The translations under genes and the position numbers were made by a program. Positions 11,636-25,506 of a stretch of 64,000 bases of DNA are shown piece by piece. The notes below the pieces were generated by a model. That model had not been told where the DNA came from. It worked only from the letters and a program-made list of their open reading frames with translations, and ran no database searches. How positions within the stretch are numbered: position 1 is the stretch's first letter; each line of letters opens with the position of its first letter. Origin of the DNA: Stenopsyche tienmushanensis (Eukaryota; Arthropoda; Insecta; Trichoptera; Stenopsychidae); assembly GCA_008973525.1 (NCBI GenBank), contig WACJ01000056.1, positions 186,001-250,000 of the forward strand, written 5' to 3'.

Positions 11636-11909
11636 TATATGAATAAAAATGGCATTTAAAGACGTAAATTAGTTTTAATAATAAATCATTATGCACAATA
11701 GCGCACCTGTCTCCTTCGTACTGCATATTCTCATACTCATCATTCTGTACATAGTTTACGCTAATTATATTTTTGTCAATCCAGTATTATTACAATCGTA
11801 AAAATAATTTAATAGCACTCACACAAGAGTATTTTTGTATTTCTCTTGAAAAATTTAGGCAGATATTGACTGTAATCAATAAATTTGCGTATCCAGTTTA
11901 ATTGCTATC

Positions 11910-11966
11910 GATTCAGGCGCCATTTAATCCACAAGACCGGTGGCGCCGTCTGGGGATCAATCTGCC
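11910..11966. repeat. Short GGCGCCA..TGGCGCC repeat, copy 1
   Basis: Reads GATTCAGGCGCCATT, a short spacer, then GGTGGCGCCGTCTGGGGATC. The same arrangement recurs at 25969-26022 as GATTCGGGCGCCATT and AGTGGCGCCACCTGGGGTCG. The two GGCGCC arms are inverted repeats of each other. Probably the end of an old element; class unknown. Confidence 0.5.
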
Positions 11967-14900
11967 AATATGATTACATGCACCTGTAAGTAGTTTAGCG
12001 GCTTAATCGATAGATTTAACAAACATGTGTCCCGTGTTCAAATTCACACAGTGCATCGTGCGATCATGCTTAACAATGTTTTCCATAAGATGGCGCTTGC
12101 ACTTCTTGACTTGCTAATGAAAATAATGTTTCTACTTGTAGTGATTTCACACTGCCTTCCACGTATGATTAAATTAGGATCATATTTTTGAAAATTGTAA
12201 TTAGCATAACCAAGAGCTGATAAAACCAAGTTCTATATTTTTTTACTTATAATGATATTTCATTCACTGTGTCCGGACACAAAATGAACTCAAGAATATA
12301 TGCTGTTACCCTTGAGTTAATTGTTCAAGAGCGACAATGAAATGATAACACTTGGACTGGCTGTCCGATAATGGGGTGGTAGGAGATGCTTTTTTTATAA
12401 TTAGATGAATGATGACAATCTTTGATAATACTGAAAAGCTTGAATAAAATTTATTCGCCTTTATTATAATTAATACTAACTGATTGCATATTATCCTGCA
12501 TGATTTGTTATGCGTTTTTAATATGCTAGTATATTTTTATTGTATTAATACTAATTGCTTCATGGATGGATTTTATTACTGTCATAAAATTTGATCGCGG
12601 AATGGAATACTTTCGATAACAATTAAGGAAACCGGGATATTTCTCGAGTCATAAAAAGTGCATTTGTGATCGCGGGTAAAAGTGCAGGAGAACTTTTTAA
12701 TTTTTTATAAGTGTAACGGCAGGTGTTCCCGTTCAACTTATCATGTTCCCTATTAAATAAGTTTCTCAACTGTTCCACTATATTATTTCTGCATTCTACC
12801 AGCGAAAGAGCGACCACAAATAGAGTGCAATAAAAATCTTTTACGTCGTTCGGGTCTGTTCCGCCGTCGTTAATTATATGGCTTTCTATATTTCGCCAGA
12901 TAAGAATGAATAATTACATCGAGATGCATTATAGAATGTCTCTATCTTCTTGCTTCATCACCTCGGACCATTACACAAATAGCTCTTCTAGTTCGAGGAC
13001 AGCGTTCGGAGAAAAAAGACAAAATGTCTGATTAGCCTGAATCGCTGTTATTTATATCCGTTATATTCATGCGACTTCTATATACGTTCATCTTGAGGCA
13101 TTGTTTGTCGAAACACAATTCTTCTGCGGCGGTCATTAATTTCGCATTTCGACAGGTATATGTTATGCGATACTTTGATGATATCATCTGCAAATTTTCT
13201 TATGTAGGAGCGATATTGCAGCAACTGAAGATGAGCTATTTTCCAAAGACGAATTGTTTGTTGAAGTTTTCTTGGCTTCGACTTACCCCCGGCTTTAGGG
13301 AATGGGCACCCTCTTGGGAAATAACTTGAGCACAAAGTACAACCGTTAACTATTGCAAAGAAATTTTCAAGAATTTTGTAAACTGAGTTAATGGTACGAC
13401 GTCATGAAATTATTTACAGTCGAAAATTATACTCAGAGGTCACAATAAAGGCACAATGCAGTTTTGCCATTCTTTTCATGACCATCATAATTAGAGCTAA
13501 GGAACTACCCCACTATACTAACAGTTGAATTATAAATTCGCTTGAAGCAAAAAGATGTTCATCGCATAGGGATGCATAAATAAGACCATATCGTAAAATT
13601 TCATCCCCATAAACAGCTCTCGCAGATTATCAGTATCTACAAAGCCATCATGCAAATGTTTCGCGTCAAAATTCAATGCAATCCGGTTGTATTTTGTTTA
13701 ATCCATTGGGATATCCCGGCTAAATTCGATTATCTGCTCTTCCTAAATTCCCGATGATGATATTCTGTACGTCGGCAAAATGAAAATTACTCTCGAATGA
13801 GTAGATTCTGTGCTGGGAATGAAACAGCTTGCTATTTTACAACTATTAAACAAGGGTAGATTAGGCAATAGCCACAATTGATCGGCACTTGGTAAATAAT
13901 CGACACAATGGTATATGTAGGATCATTTTGGTATTTTTTAAAACATGTTTTTGATGCAGATGAATCATTAGTTCTTTGTGCTTCCGTGGGTATGCTGGAT
14001 CGCCATTTATATTAATATTATTTTAAAAAGTCCACCCTTTGCTAGTAATGCTAATTTTATGACGAATTATGTGAGATTATCATATAAGATATCTCTTATT
14101 TCTTTCCAACATTTCGAATCTCCTGTCGGACTCATGGAACGCGGAACAACAGCCGTCGCCTTTCTACATCCAGTGCTACGAAATAGTCCTTCGATCAGAG
14201 TCCTTGAAAATAGTTTGTATGCAATACTGTTTTCGTGTGCGTGTACAACTACAACATGATGCATCTGCTAAACGTCTCGTAAAACAAATTGCGTACACAA
14301 ACAATAATTATACTAATTTGAAAACTTTTACAGGTATACGTACAATATCTTATCAAAGTTTTATCGCGAATTGGATGAATATTATAGGAACGTATATAGC
14401 TTAAACAAACACACATTAATTTTTATAATTCTTTAAAATATTTTTTTTCAAATATTATGCAATATATACCATAATAAATAATCGTAAGGAAATGATTAAA
14501 TTCGATTTGAATACAAATTTGTCGTATTGCTCGTGAAACATTGGGAGTGTTTTTGATTTGCAGCCGATCCTTTGATTCGTCGGCATTGTGATCATCAAAA
14601 AATTGATTTCATAGTTCGAAGAGATCAAATACGAACAATTTGATTCTTCTACTACCCTTAGAATATTAGTGTGACCCCGTCAAAAATAATTTATGACTCG
14701 CGCAGATTCTTTTACTTCGTTACATTCCGAGCTGGCGTTCTTCCGAAACAACAAATTGAATTTGCGCTGTTCAAATAAAAGGATACAATCGTATCGTCCT
14801 GATCAAAACATTGAAATCTCAATCATCCTTCTATAAATCAATATTCAGACAAGAACACTTCGCGAACGAGGCACAAGTGGAATGTCTCGCTTCCGGAAGA

Positions 14901-16112
14901 TTTTCAATGTATATTTTTTTATCTCGCCCCACGGATGAATACGACGATAAGAGTTTCCATTGAAGAGTGACAGGGGGCTGAACAATGGGGATGATATTTC
15001 AATCAGGGGGTTGATAATGTCAAAAGTGATCGACACACGGGGGGTGGCGTTGTAGATGCTGAAAAATCGCGGAAAACAAACCACACCCTTGTTTTTTATG
15101 AGCGGATTTGTTTCCATGTACTAATAAAATATTATTAACATGTATCATTGCGTCTAAATACATTCTAGTGGAGGGGCTTAAATCAATGGATGATCCTCGA
15201 TAAAAAAATTGGATATCCACAGAAAACCCTCAGGTGCACCATTATACGTCTTCATCACTCTCGGTATGTCGCAATCATATGGGGAATAGAGGCTTAATTT
15301 GAAAATCGATAACACCATCATCCGTTACATCTATCAAGACCAAGAAAAAGACGCGAATTCATCTCCTTTCAGTACACCACTCAGGGGTGATTGATTGATA
15401 ATGAGTTATACAAATGTCACCGAAACGTCGCACGTGCAGGAGGAGCCTGTCACTTGACTTCATCTCCCGATATAAGTATCAGATGGTCCAAGTTTTTTCA
15501 ATAAAATAAACTATACAATTTGGCAGAAATACATTACGAATGCGCTTAAATAGTTATTTCGATATAAATAATAAATTCGCAATGAAACAAATCGACTTTC
15601 ATCCGACTGTCATCGAAGTGGTAAACTCGAATTTTATTATCAAAAATTCGCACTTTTCAAAATTACAATGAAATCTATTTGTATTGCTCTTGAGAAATAT
15701 GTCATAATTATGACATCATGCGGTGCAATCGCGAAGTAATGTTGTGACATGTAAACCATTTACCCGATATATCAAACGCGCTCAGCTAACATATCCTATT
15801 TATCAACAAGATCTCCCCCTTGTTCAAATATATTTCTATTTAAATCACATTTCGAGGCACTTCCAGTTTTATGGGGTGAAATTCGACACTGGTGGATATC
15901 GTCGAAATCAAATTACCGATTCCTGTACGGAAAATTCCACGAGGAAATACCTTTTAGATTGCATTCTGTTACCGAATATTGTGGCCATCAGGTCGGTAGA
16001 TCTTACAAAGAAATCGATGCTGCGGCCAAAATTGTATTGTTTCCAACAATATAAAAATATGATCATTTCTATATGTGGATATGCTTGAAATATTATGTTG
16101 TGGTGATCAAAA
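11967..16112. other. No gene recognised
   Basis: No domain, RNA gene or repeat match seen. Overlapping open frames on both strands at 13069-13335 and 13978-14264 have no recognisable content. An AG directly followed by GTATAC at 14332-14336 has only a weak pyrimidine tract. Confidence 0.45.
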
Positions 16113-16117
16113 AGTGA

Positions 16118-16375
16118 TAGTTGATACGGGCGATGGTAGATGTTATAAATTATTATGTTGCCACGTGCTCGTCGGATCATGAGGATCATGCTGTCGGGAA
16201 GGACATCCTCCCGTAGCCAAGGCCAACCGTAAAATTTTCCCGACTCCCGCTTCTTGAGCGTTACCACCCAACCGGCAGCGCCACATAAGATAGCGCTGTT
16301 AAAATAACACATTGTACCTAAAGATATACGAATTAAATCTGCTCAGATTAGCAACGCTATTGCCTGGGAAAGATC
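16118..16375 (+). repeat. Dispersed repeat T1, uninterrupted copy
   Basis: Starts near CGGGCGATGGTAGAT, a word also found at about 35018, and carries GGGAAGGACATCCTCCCG, GGCAGCGCCACATAAGA, TTAAAATAACACATTG and GAATTAAATCTGCTCAGATT. It supplies the empty-site form of the T1 copy that a piggyBac-like MITE split at 5913. A 134-codon minus-strand frame overlaps it, but I recognise no domain and treat it as chance. Confidence 0.55.
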
Positions 16376-16421
16376 ATTCGTCTATGCTACAATATTATAA
16401 ATACAGTTTTTATGTTATCTT

Positions 16422-16735
16422 CTAATATATAAAAATGAATTGGGTTATGTTCGTTCGAAATGCGCTGCCATACCGTTCATTGGATTGCGATAAAAATTCG
16501 TTTACTTATTGCTAAAGATCTCGTAAGTAACATAAGCATAGTTTAATGTATGAAAAATAATGTTTGTTTGTTCGTATTTAATGCGCTACCATACTGTTCA
16601 TTCGATTGCAATAAAACTTTGCCAATTTATTGTTTGCACTTTCTCAAATAATATAGGTATATTATAATTAACTTACAGTGGATCTTATATATAAAAATCA
16701 ATGTTTGTATGTTTGTTCATATTTATAATAAAATA
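16422..16735 (-). repeat. Tandem-unit dispersed repeat H, copy a
   Basis: Successive degenerate units of roughly 115-140 bp, each with ATATATAAAAATCAATGTTT, a TTGTTCGTATTTAATGCGC word, CCATACCGTTCATTCGATTG and ATAAAACTTTGCC. Copies b, c and d have the complementary orientation. The units resemble the tandem arrays carried by some Helitron-like and other non-autonomous insect elements, but no terminal structure here decides the class. Confidence 0.6.
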
Positions 16736-16739
16736 ATAT

Positions 16740-17985
16740 TAAGATTTGTATTGTTTTGTTATGTTTTATCCATTTTCACTAAAAAATTTTCATATCTTCA
16801 TCATGATAGTTGCGATAATGTTTTCGGAAAAAATGGTTCGTCCTTAAAGTCTCGCAGCTGGGTCTCTTTCGTCGGTCATTTTTGATATCTCTTTTGCAAT
16901 TTGATAATTTAAAAAAATATAAAAGGCTATCCCGATTGAAAAAAATCAAAAAATGTACGAAAAAATCGCGTATAATAAGAAAATATTTTTTAACAATCAT
17001 TTCAATTCGTTTTAATGCTTAACCATTGTTTAATGTTTTATTTTGCTATTATGCAAATCAAATTAAATTTGAAATGCTACCGTTGGGATTAAAGTACCGA
17101 TCTGGTGTATTACAATAAATTCATGTAATATCAGAATAATTAATTTATTCATATAATGTAACCCGTTGTTCGTGTTATTGATTCGATTGTCCGAGCGCCC
17201 AATGCTAATTACACTGGCATGTATTAAAAAAGGATTTAAATATTATTCCTGTAAATGATTCTGGATTAATGCATCGATAATTTGGAGTCGAGCGAATTTA
17301 AGCTCGAGTGCGTATGGGAATAGATGAGATTTTCAATCAGATCTGCTTGCGCCGACCGACTGTTGGCAATGTATGGACCGCTCGCGTTATACATTGTCAT
17401 CGTTTCAATGGACCGTGTTTTGTTCTTATCATCAATTTATTTTGACACGTGTCAATTATCGGTACGTGTCGAACATCGATACATCAATCACGAATTCGCA
17501 CAAAGGCTCATTGAATCAGTTAATAAGGGGAAATACCGAAATACATTTTCTTATGCTGGCGTCAAACTTGTTAATTCCACTGCAAACGTGTTATTACAAA
17601 TGGCGTGTGTAATATAGGAGCTTAAATTTGAAGCGGGGAGGTTTTCCCAGTGGATGCAGCCCTGTCGGGGTTTTTCCCTCAGGAGGCCATGCTATCGACT
17701 CCCGTCAGCTCTGATGTGTCCATTTAAAACTTTCGCTGCGAGGAGTTCGGATGCCTCAGCTATGGGACCGTGAAAAAAGGAAAGACTTTAAAAGTCCATT
17801 TACCTCGAGTTCGGTATTTAATTAATGGCATCTCGCAAAGTGGGACAACTCTGCTGAAAGTTTCCTTCAGTTTTTCCGGCGACGTAAGCTCAACGGCGAC
17901 AGAAATTATTTATTACGATTACGCCTTATTACAACCGTGTATATGTTTACTCTTTTTACCGTTTCGTTACTGCGAACCTTAAGTT
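16740..17985. other. No gene recognised
   Basis: AT-rich to about 17600. The stretch 17640-17760 is less AT-rich but has no long frame or splice pair. Confidence 0.45.
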
Positions 17986-17989
17986 TGTT

Positions 17990-18085
17990 TTAGCTCCGGG
18001 ATGGCCGTGCTCCTGAATACATTATAGCTTTACGACTATAGCTGAAGCTGGGATTTGAACCCGTAGCCCACGCAACTATACCTAT
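17990..18085 (-). repeat. tRNA-like fragment, possible SINE head
   Basis: On the minus strand, GGGTTCAAATCCC (an internal promoter B box, GGTTCAAATCC) follows GGTATAGTTGCGTGGGCTAC. I could not fold a full cloverleaf with a proper acceptor stem, so it is not called a tRNA gene. The sequence after the B box does not match the SINE family at 58 kb, so it may be another SINE type or a decayed tRNA copy. Confidence 0.35.
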
Positions 18086-18479
18086 AGTTTCTACACGAAA
18101 GTGCCGTATTTTTATGATGGTTGCTTTTTATTATCATAAAAAGGGTTTAGCATGTATACATACGTGTATATCATTCAATTCGACTCGCGTGACGAGCGTT
18201 CCGGGCTCGATAATACTCGTGACGACGTTTAACGGTCGTTAAAAGAGCTTGTGCACACGGCAGAAGGATATATTGCATTGCAAAGCGTTTCAATAGAACC
18301 ACATAAACAAATTTCAATATTTTATGACACCAGGGAATCTTGTTTTGCCTTAATATGCTCCAACAACGATGCATCTTTCGTATTAAAATGCGCGCGTCTG
18401 ACTATAATGCCTGGTGCATATGAGGCTATTTTTCAAACAACGACAGCAAGCTAATGCCGTTAAGTTGTCAAACTAGTAA

Positions 18480-18900
18480 ATATTGCGGTTATTTTGCTAT
18501 TTGCTCTCGCCTGCCGTCGGCTGGACCATAATACAATTAAGGTAGTGTGTGGGTTAAATCAAATACCGTACAGCTCTACGTTACAATGGTGTCAGAAGTT
18601 GAGGTAAATGCTTCACTCTACGGTGGTCAAACATAAAACCCTGAAGGGGGGCAACCCTACGCCTGTGGCTAACAGTCGAATCCGTAGGATAGAGATATAG
18701 AGCCTCGTCGGTCAGCTCATCAAACGCTGCTGAGGTAACTCAACTAACATAAACTACAATAGCTGTGCGGTTTATCCTATGTATGCGGAACTGCCAATTG
18801 CAGAAAGAGCAGGAGGACTCTTTTTTCTCTTGAGAGGGGGAATTCTTCAAAATGATACCATGGCTAAAAACCATGGTAGTGTGAGACTCCTACCCACTAA
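18480..18900 (+). mobile_element. Deleted LTR-retrotransposon remnant
   Basis: CGTTACAA runs into TGGTGTCAGAAGTTGAGG (18587-18604), a primer-binding-site-like word with the same core as the minus-strand site at 2336-2352. About 230 bp further on, GAGAGGGGG (18832-18840) looks like a polypurine tract and is followed at 18853 by TGATACCATGG, a plausible LTR start. TACCATGG and CCATGGTA (18856-18878) form a perfect hairpin there. If both marks are right, almost all of the internal coding region is gone. The flanking sequences do not show two recognisable LTRs, so this stays tentative. Confidence 0.4.
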
Positions 18901-19093
18901 AACCCTCACACTTTTTCTCCACTGATCCCTTGGAATTAGCGCGAAGACATTACTAAGGGTCCGCGAGAATATAAACAAAACATTAATCCATACTTGAAAA
19001 ATATTTTTTATCACATTATTTACAGAAAACATTGTAAAACTATCTATTTTGACCAAGAAATGTTTGTTTGTTGAAAAGTTAAGTCTGTGACTG

Positions 19094-19561
19094 ATAAAAT
19101 TCCTTTCTGCTGAGACACGGACTAAAACTCGGAAAATTCCCGATTTCCCGACAAATTATTTATTTTCGTCGCTGCAGATGAATACTTATATACTATAATA
19201 CTTTGATGTGATTTGTAATTATATTACGGAGGAATAGAAATATTTTGAACCCCGTATCTATTATATTTCATATCAATATTCCCATTATTAGAGTCGACGT
19301 GTAGTAAATACATCACCGGTATAACAATTTGAAAAACATATATGTACTGTATATATGTATACATAAATTAAAGAGTTACGCTATTGTTTCCAAGCGTCCA
19401 GATTTCGGCGGGAATGTTTCGATTTAGTAGTCTTTACCGTGAGGTGTGCGATTTTTGTTAGATAAAAATTTCAATCCCGATTTTTTTGGGATTACGCTTA
19501 CTGATCCCGGGATTCATGTGCACTTAAAATTGTCCGGGATCCCGGGATTGGATTCCTTAGC
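19094..19561 (+). repeat. Dispersed repeat family R, copy A
   Basis: The fullest of four copies (others at 25095, 34164, 45448). Landmarks in order: ATTCCTTTCTGCTGAGACAC, ATTCCCGATTTCCCGACAAA, GTCGCTGCAGATGAATACTT, GAACCCCGTATCTATTATAT, GTAGTAAATACATCACCGGT, TTTCCAAGCGTCCAG and a tail with CCGGGATCCCGGGATTG. The tail has several self-complementary CCCGGG words. No frame or terminal repeat was found. Part of the middle resembles the ends of the piggyBac-like element at 39265. Confidence 0.65.
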
Positions 19562-19585
19562 TGGGATGCGTCCGCAAAAAAAAAA

Positions 19586-19640
19586 TTTCATGAGGGGGTC
19601 CGCGAAATAAATTCTGCTCATGAGGGGGTCCACGAACTAC
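19586..19640 (+). repeat. Short tandem duplication
   Basis: TCATGAGGGGGTCCGCGAA and TCATGAGGGGGTCCACGAA occur about 30 bp apart. A local duplication with no coding role visible. Confidence 0.6.
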
Positions 19641-19649
19641 ATTACTTTT

Positions 19650-22600
19650 AGAAGCGCTGACCTAGTGCATGCAGGGGAGAACCAGGCCAGGTACTACAAA
19701 TGATTGAACCAATACGAATACAATGAGAAAGGAGAAGCCCTTGCAGTCTGAAATAAAGCTATAATAAGTGTTTTAATTTTTTAATACAAGATTGAATGAT
19801 TTTTATACGATTTCTAAAGATCACCATTTGGTTTCTAGTTGGAACAGATAAAACTAGACAATAAATTTGCTGAAAGAACAATGACGGATTTTAATGCCTC
19901 ATTAATTCAGAAGTGCTTAAAAATTTAGGAAATACACAGAAATATTCAACATTTTTTGGATCAACATATCTTACGTCTAGATACGAAAATTTAATTGGGC
20001 TGCTGGCAAAATAAGTTGACCACCCCTGATATCGCAATGCAAGGGATTAAAAATATTTTATACAAAATTATATTTTTTATAATAATTTGTGCGAAATATT
20101 TAGAGACCACGTCAAAAAAATCTTATATTTCAAGAACTATTAATTGAAAATTGATTACATACAAGCACCGATTATTTAATTTGCCAAGTTTAATACATTT
20201 TTGTACTAAAAATACATTAAACATCGCAGAAATTTGGTCTTACGAATAATTCAACTCCACAGTGTAGAACATAGTCCATTGTCGGTTATTCATGAAACAG
20301 CAATCACATGAAAATGCTGTTACGATTGCACTATTCTCATCCAGTTGCACAAACTTCAGCCCTAGGGCTTGGAAACAATTGGGTTATTCAGTAGACTTGA
20401 TGCAGTTCAGAAGTAAGATCGATTGTTGCATCATAATTTCGCAACGTATTTTCAACAAAGTGTGTCTGTTATTGATTGAAGTTATTTTGGGATTTAGCGT
20501 ATGATATTATATTTATGAAATATACGTGTGCATAGTTGTTGGGTAGCATATTCTCACATCATCTCTGGAGACGCAATTAATATTTGACATGACACTTGAT
20601 TGACGTCGATTCCTTTCCCGAATCTATCAGGGGAGCAGCTTCCCTTGGGATATCATGACCTGTCTTCAAGATTTATAGCAAGTAATTATTTTATTAAAAA
20701 TCGCATTTTTATGGGTCGATGTTTGCCATCGTAATGGAAATTGTCTTCTGCATAGGAGCTTTAACTATTGAGCAACTCGTAATCCTCTTTTCGTAGGCAT
20801 GACGATGTACACATCAGCACTTTGGAACACAGTTAGCAAACAATCTCATGCATAATGCTTTTTAACCCAAGTACAGGTTGAACCGCCCTCTTCGAAAGAC
20901 GAACAAATTCACGGGGGTTGCTTTAATTTGAGCCTTATGATGCTTCAAAATTTATTTCAGCACCGGCTTGAATGCCACGTATTTGAGGCAGAAAATCAGC
21001 GCCTGGGATTAAATCCTTAATGCTGTTGGATGATAATTAAATTCCATTTTAGAATTCGTCCTCGATGTTGCATTTTTGGGGTTGATCTCATCAGCGTTAT
21101 CGTGTATAAGTTTTCTGAAGCAAATTTTTATGGCTGCAATGTTCAACTTTAAAGTAATCACTTGAACTTTGTTTTCTTCAGTTTTGCCTTATGTAACATG
21201 CTTTCAAATCTCTTTCACAAACATCTCTCCGCAAACAGCTTGCTTCTCTCAACTTTCAATAGCCTCTAACAACTCATATTCGTTTTTTGTATATCAAAGT
21301 GTATTGCAGCCATGCCCAAGGAATACCACCAATTAAGCTGCCATTCAAGGCTTTAATCAGATTTAGAACATCTGCACCCTACACTGGACGCAGATGGATC
21401 TTGGTGTGGTTTTCAATGATCCGGAAGAGGCGTCATTTGTATTTTTTATGTTCATATTATGTCCCTCCCTTAAATTTTTTTGAATTGTCGTCCACCCTCC
21501 AAGCAATCAAGATAAGAGCCCGCGTAGTTTTTATTTCGCCTCAATGTCGCCGAGTCCCCTCAACAACTGGCATCATTAAAGTATGAACGCTCTTGTTTGC
21601 CAAAAAGCCGGTACGATCCAATACACTTTCATTTTCTTACGGGCTGTTCTTCCAATTGAGCTGTCAGGAAGAATTTATCTCTATCTCATTTTTAATTATT
21701 GCAGAGCAATTTCACTCTACAAAAGGGATGTTTAATTGCTTCACCCAGAAGATGGTGGATGCCTTATAACTTGTGCCGCAGCGATAGGACCTAGGAGCCG
21801 CTCCCTGTTTTTAAATAATGCCGGAAAATGGAGAACAATATGAGGGACCGAGGCGAAATTTGTGGGGAGCATCGGGGGGAGGTCGACACGAGTGGGTGGG
21901 AAGGGGTTTAAGGGACTCTTTCTGGGGATTTCGAAAGACTTTTCGGTCTTTGGGTTAAGGGACGAATCGTTTGACTAGCCGAGTGGAACAAAATAAATTG
22001 TAATGTTGCAGAAATCATTGGACGGACATCATAAAAAGGATTGATTTCCGAATATCGCTACGCTGTTTTTCGCATCCGGAGGAAATTAACATTTTCAATT
22101 TGGGCATAAATATTTGCAAATGAAAGGGGCAATATTCGCCCATTCACTTATTGTTTATTCTGAAACTTTATTTTTATTTGTTTACATCTTCCAAGTTTTC
22201 ACAAAGCTCTCAATTTCCACAGACTTGTATGGAAACTCCTTGAATATTAATTTCCGCGAATAAACGCATGGAATAACATTGGGAAAATTTCCATTGTTTC
22301 CTTTAGTCAAACACAAGGTGAATAATTAATCTGAATTATTAGATTATGTTCACTGAGACTTAGAAATTTCACAAAATGTAAATTTTGCACTTCACCAAGC
22401 CACATTTGATTTTCTATATTATGCAGAGGAATTGCGAAAACAATAATAGACAAATCCAATAAATAATACATCTGTTTTGATTAACAACCCCTCTCTCAAT
22501 CGGGATGAACAACAGGCAAGAATTCGTATAATGCTAATTTATTTCTATACGGCCTTTAAATATTGTACATGTACCACTACACCACCGATCCAATTCAGCC

Positions 22601-25090
22601 AGGACATTTTGTCAACTCAATTTCCTTATTTTATATAAACAAAATGGAATGCTTCAATCCATGCATGAAATTAAGAAATAATGACATAAACCCTTACATA
22701 ATTTAAATTTATTATCCATCATTTTATCTCAACCTAAACATGAATTTATCATACAATTATATAGCCTTTTATTAAAATATGTTTCAAATTCATAGCTGAA
22801 TTTATAATACGAATTTCAAGCATCAGCAATATTGTATTTTAATTGAAAATATTTAATTTAATTTAACTTTTGCATTTGAAAAAAATAAATATTAATTCTT
22901 TTTTTGTAAGAAAATCATTATTTTTTGGGCGAAAATTGGGTAGTATAATAGTAATTATTGTTTTTACTTAAATATTATGATCGTTGCATTGATAATATCA
23001 ATATTTTATGTGCTCGTTATAAGCGTGAAATGCCTTCATTGTTTGAATTTAGGCATGTTTTTGAATAAAAAAATTACAGTCATACATTTTTATTGTGTTT
23101 ATAATACATAATGAGCATTTTGAATGATAAAAGTTAATTAAATTGATGATTAAAATTTCGTTGCGTTAATGCATTATTCATTTAATTTGTAATCAAGTCT
23201 TGTTTATTTTGTTAATCATCAAATTTCGCCGTAATTAAAATGTGTGTGTTCGTTTTGTCTTCGAATGCAATCGAATGCTCGGTTACAATTTTAAATCGAA
23301 AGCAAATAAACGGATTAATCACAATTTAAATCGACCCTCGACGGGCGTAAATTTGTTGACCGAATTTTCTTATCCGGCAAATTTTGCTTGCGTCACAAAT
23401 AAAGGACGTCTTCCCGGCAAATTTTATGCAAAGACAGCGTCTCTCCTTTGTGACGTCTCCAAATATTTGACGGGCTCCTCTTTATCTTCATCACCTGAAT
23501 AATCAGGTCGATTGAACTCTGCTTATGTAAAATAGTTGTCAAAATATTCTCAAAATTCGACGATTAAATTTCGCCCCCGCGCGGACAAAGCTTTGAGCTC
23601 AATTTGCGAATTATTCGATCGGCGAAATTTTCGATCAAACAGTTAAAAATTACCTCGCCGATTGCCTTTTAAGCGCACCCCCCCGCTGTTCGCCGGGGGT
23701 TGGCTCCCGCAGAAGGCATATTGAATTTATTCAACAATTTAAAATTCGAATTTTTCGCGAATTAAATTCTAATGTACAAATTCGTCCGGGATGTCCAGAC
23801 CCACATTTAATCCTGGCCGACCCGGGATATCCAAGAAAGGTCGCCGAAAGCATCCCGGACGTCGAAATTGAATTCTTACGTAAATGTATCGCTTAATCCA
23901 CTCTGGCTGGGGATCGGATGCAAAAACCTCATATTTTTACATACTTATGGGATTTGTAGGATAACACTGACCCCAAATTTGCAAAAAGTACAAACCCATG
24001 TAACCGAATAAAATAAAAATAGAACCAAACTAAGCTGGTTTATTTGGAATGTATCTTAGATTTTTTTCAAATTTAAAATTTAAATCCGGAGATTTAAATC
24101 AGAGTAGTGATCTTCGCCACGGTTATAAAATTTGGGAGCTCTTGCATGGAATTTATTTCGCCCTCTTTCTGGAGCGCTTGGCCCTATTTAAATTGCGGCA
24201 GAATTAGGGGCGCTCTTTAGACGTGTGTGTCCACACAATTAGCCCTGGAAGGGTTAACAACTCTTACGAGAGCACTTTGTAATGTCACTTTTGTTTACTT
24301 TCAAGGCCCATCGGTTGCGGTGACAACTCGCACCGAAACGTAGTGCTGGCTCAATCCGAGCCAACTTTGAAAAATCACCGTAGAGCAAACGTAGTTAAAG
24401 GGTTGTATACACACTCGTGAGGCCTCTTGCGGAGTGGCTCAACCCTTTTAGGGCGCATTTAAAAAAAAAACAACATCCCTGGGCCTTTGTCCGGATCGAA
24501 TATGCGCCGCGATTCGGAGAGGAAATTTGATTATGGAACAAAACACACTCGAGTTGTTGAGATAAATTTTATCGGCGACTCCAATGGATAGGTTAACCTG
24601 GGGGAGGGCTGAAATCCGAACGGAGACCCTCATATGGGGCAAGTATCAAATTGGACGAATGCAAGGAGACATTGCAAGAACGGATGGGAAAAGTGGACGA
24701 AGATCGGTATTGAGTGTATCAGTTCGACCTAGTTGAATAAATGTGGGCATTGTCGTGGAAGCTAAATCGGGAGCATTCCAAGAGATGCTGTCGGATAAGT
24801 TCTGTCCACTTTACATTTTGATTAATTATATATTATTAAAAGTATTCGTATAAACGTTTTCGATCGGCAAAAGTATCTTGATATGTCATCAATAAATATA
24901 TGTTAAGAATATTAAACTTAAATTCAAATATGCGGTTTGCGGCTATAGACGCTTATGACCCGTTGGGTCGGGTGGTCGATCATGTCTATAAACGCTTATG
25001 GCGGAATTTTTAAAAGTTTTAGAAATTACATTGATAATTTTGATAAAAAATTACTAGTAAGTCCATTTGTTTAGTGTAAAAAATTTATGC
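19650..25090. other. No gene recognised
   Basis: No repeat family from this window and no protein domain recognised. The 23240-23900 and 24180-24650 parts are less AT-rich than their surroundings and could hold conserved regulatory DNA, but nothing in the bases proves it. Confidence 0.45.
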
Positions 25091-25094
25091 ATTT

Positions 25095-25506
25095 ATTAAA
25101 ACACGCAAAATTCCCGATTTCCCGACAAATAATTTATTTCCGTCGCTGCAGATGAATACTTATATACTATAATACTTGTATGTGATTCGTAATCATATTA
25201 CGGAAGAATACAAAAATTTTGAACCCCGTATCTATTATATTTCATATCGATATACCCATTATTAGAGCCGAGGTGTAGTAAATACATCACCGGTAGGGAT
25301 AGGTTAATATAAAAATTTGAAAAACATTTATGTACTCTATATATGTATACATGGGTTATACGATTTTAGAAGCCTTCATCGTGCTGGTGAGGTATATGAT
25401 TTCAGTTAGATAAAAATTTCAATCCCGAATTTTACGGGATTAGGTTTACTAATCCCGGGATCCATGAGCACCTAAAGCTGTCCGGGATCCCGGGATTGAA
25501 TTCCCT
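25095..25506 (+). repeat. Dispersed repeat family R, copy B
   Basis: Starts inside the family at ATTCCCGATTTCCCGACAAA, lacking the CTGCTGAGACAC lead of copies A and C, and ends with CCGGGATCCCGGGATTG. After CATCACCGGTAGGGATAGG comes TTAA, the same order as the right end of the piggyBac-like element at 42115, but family sequence continues beyond it. Confidence 0.65.

Noticed and set aside
14318..14345. AG joined to GTATAC as a third recursive splice site
   Set aside because: The pyrimidine tract is short and the donor is poor; it shares none of the GTATGTGCT segment.
15908..16312. 134-codon minus-strand frame, the longest in the window
   Set aside because: It lies over repeat T1, runs into low-complexity residues, has no domain, and the T1 copy at 5.8 kb does not keep it open.
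17990..18085. A tRNA gene on the minus strand
   Set aside because: A B box is present but no complete cloverleaf or acceptor stem could be drawn.
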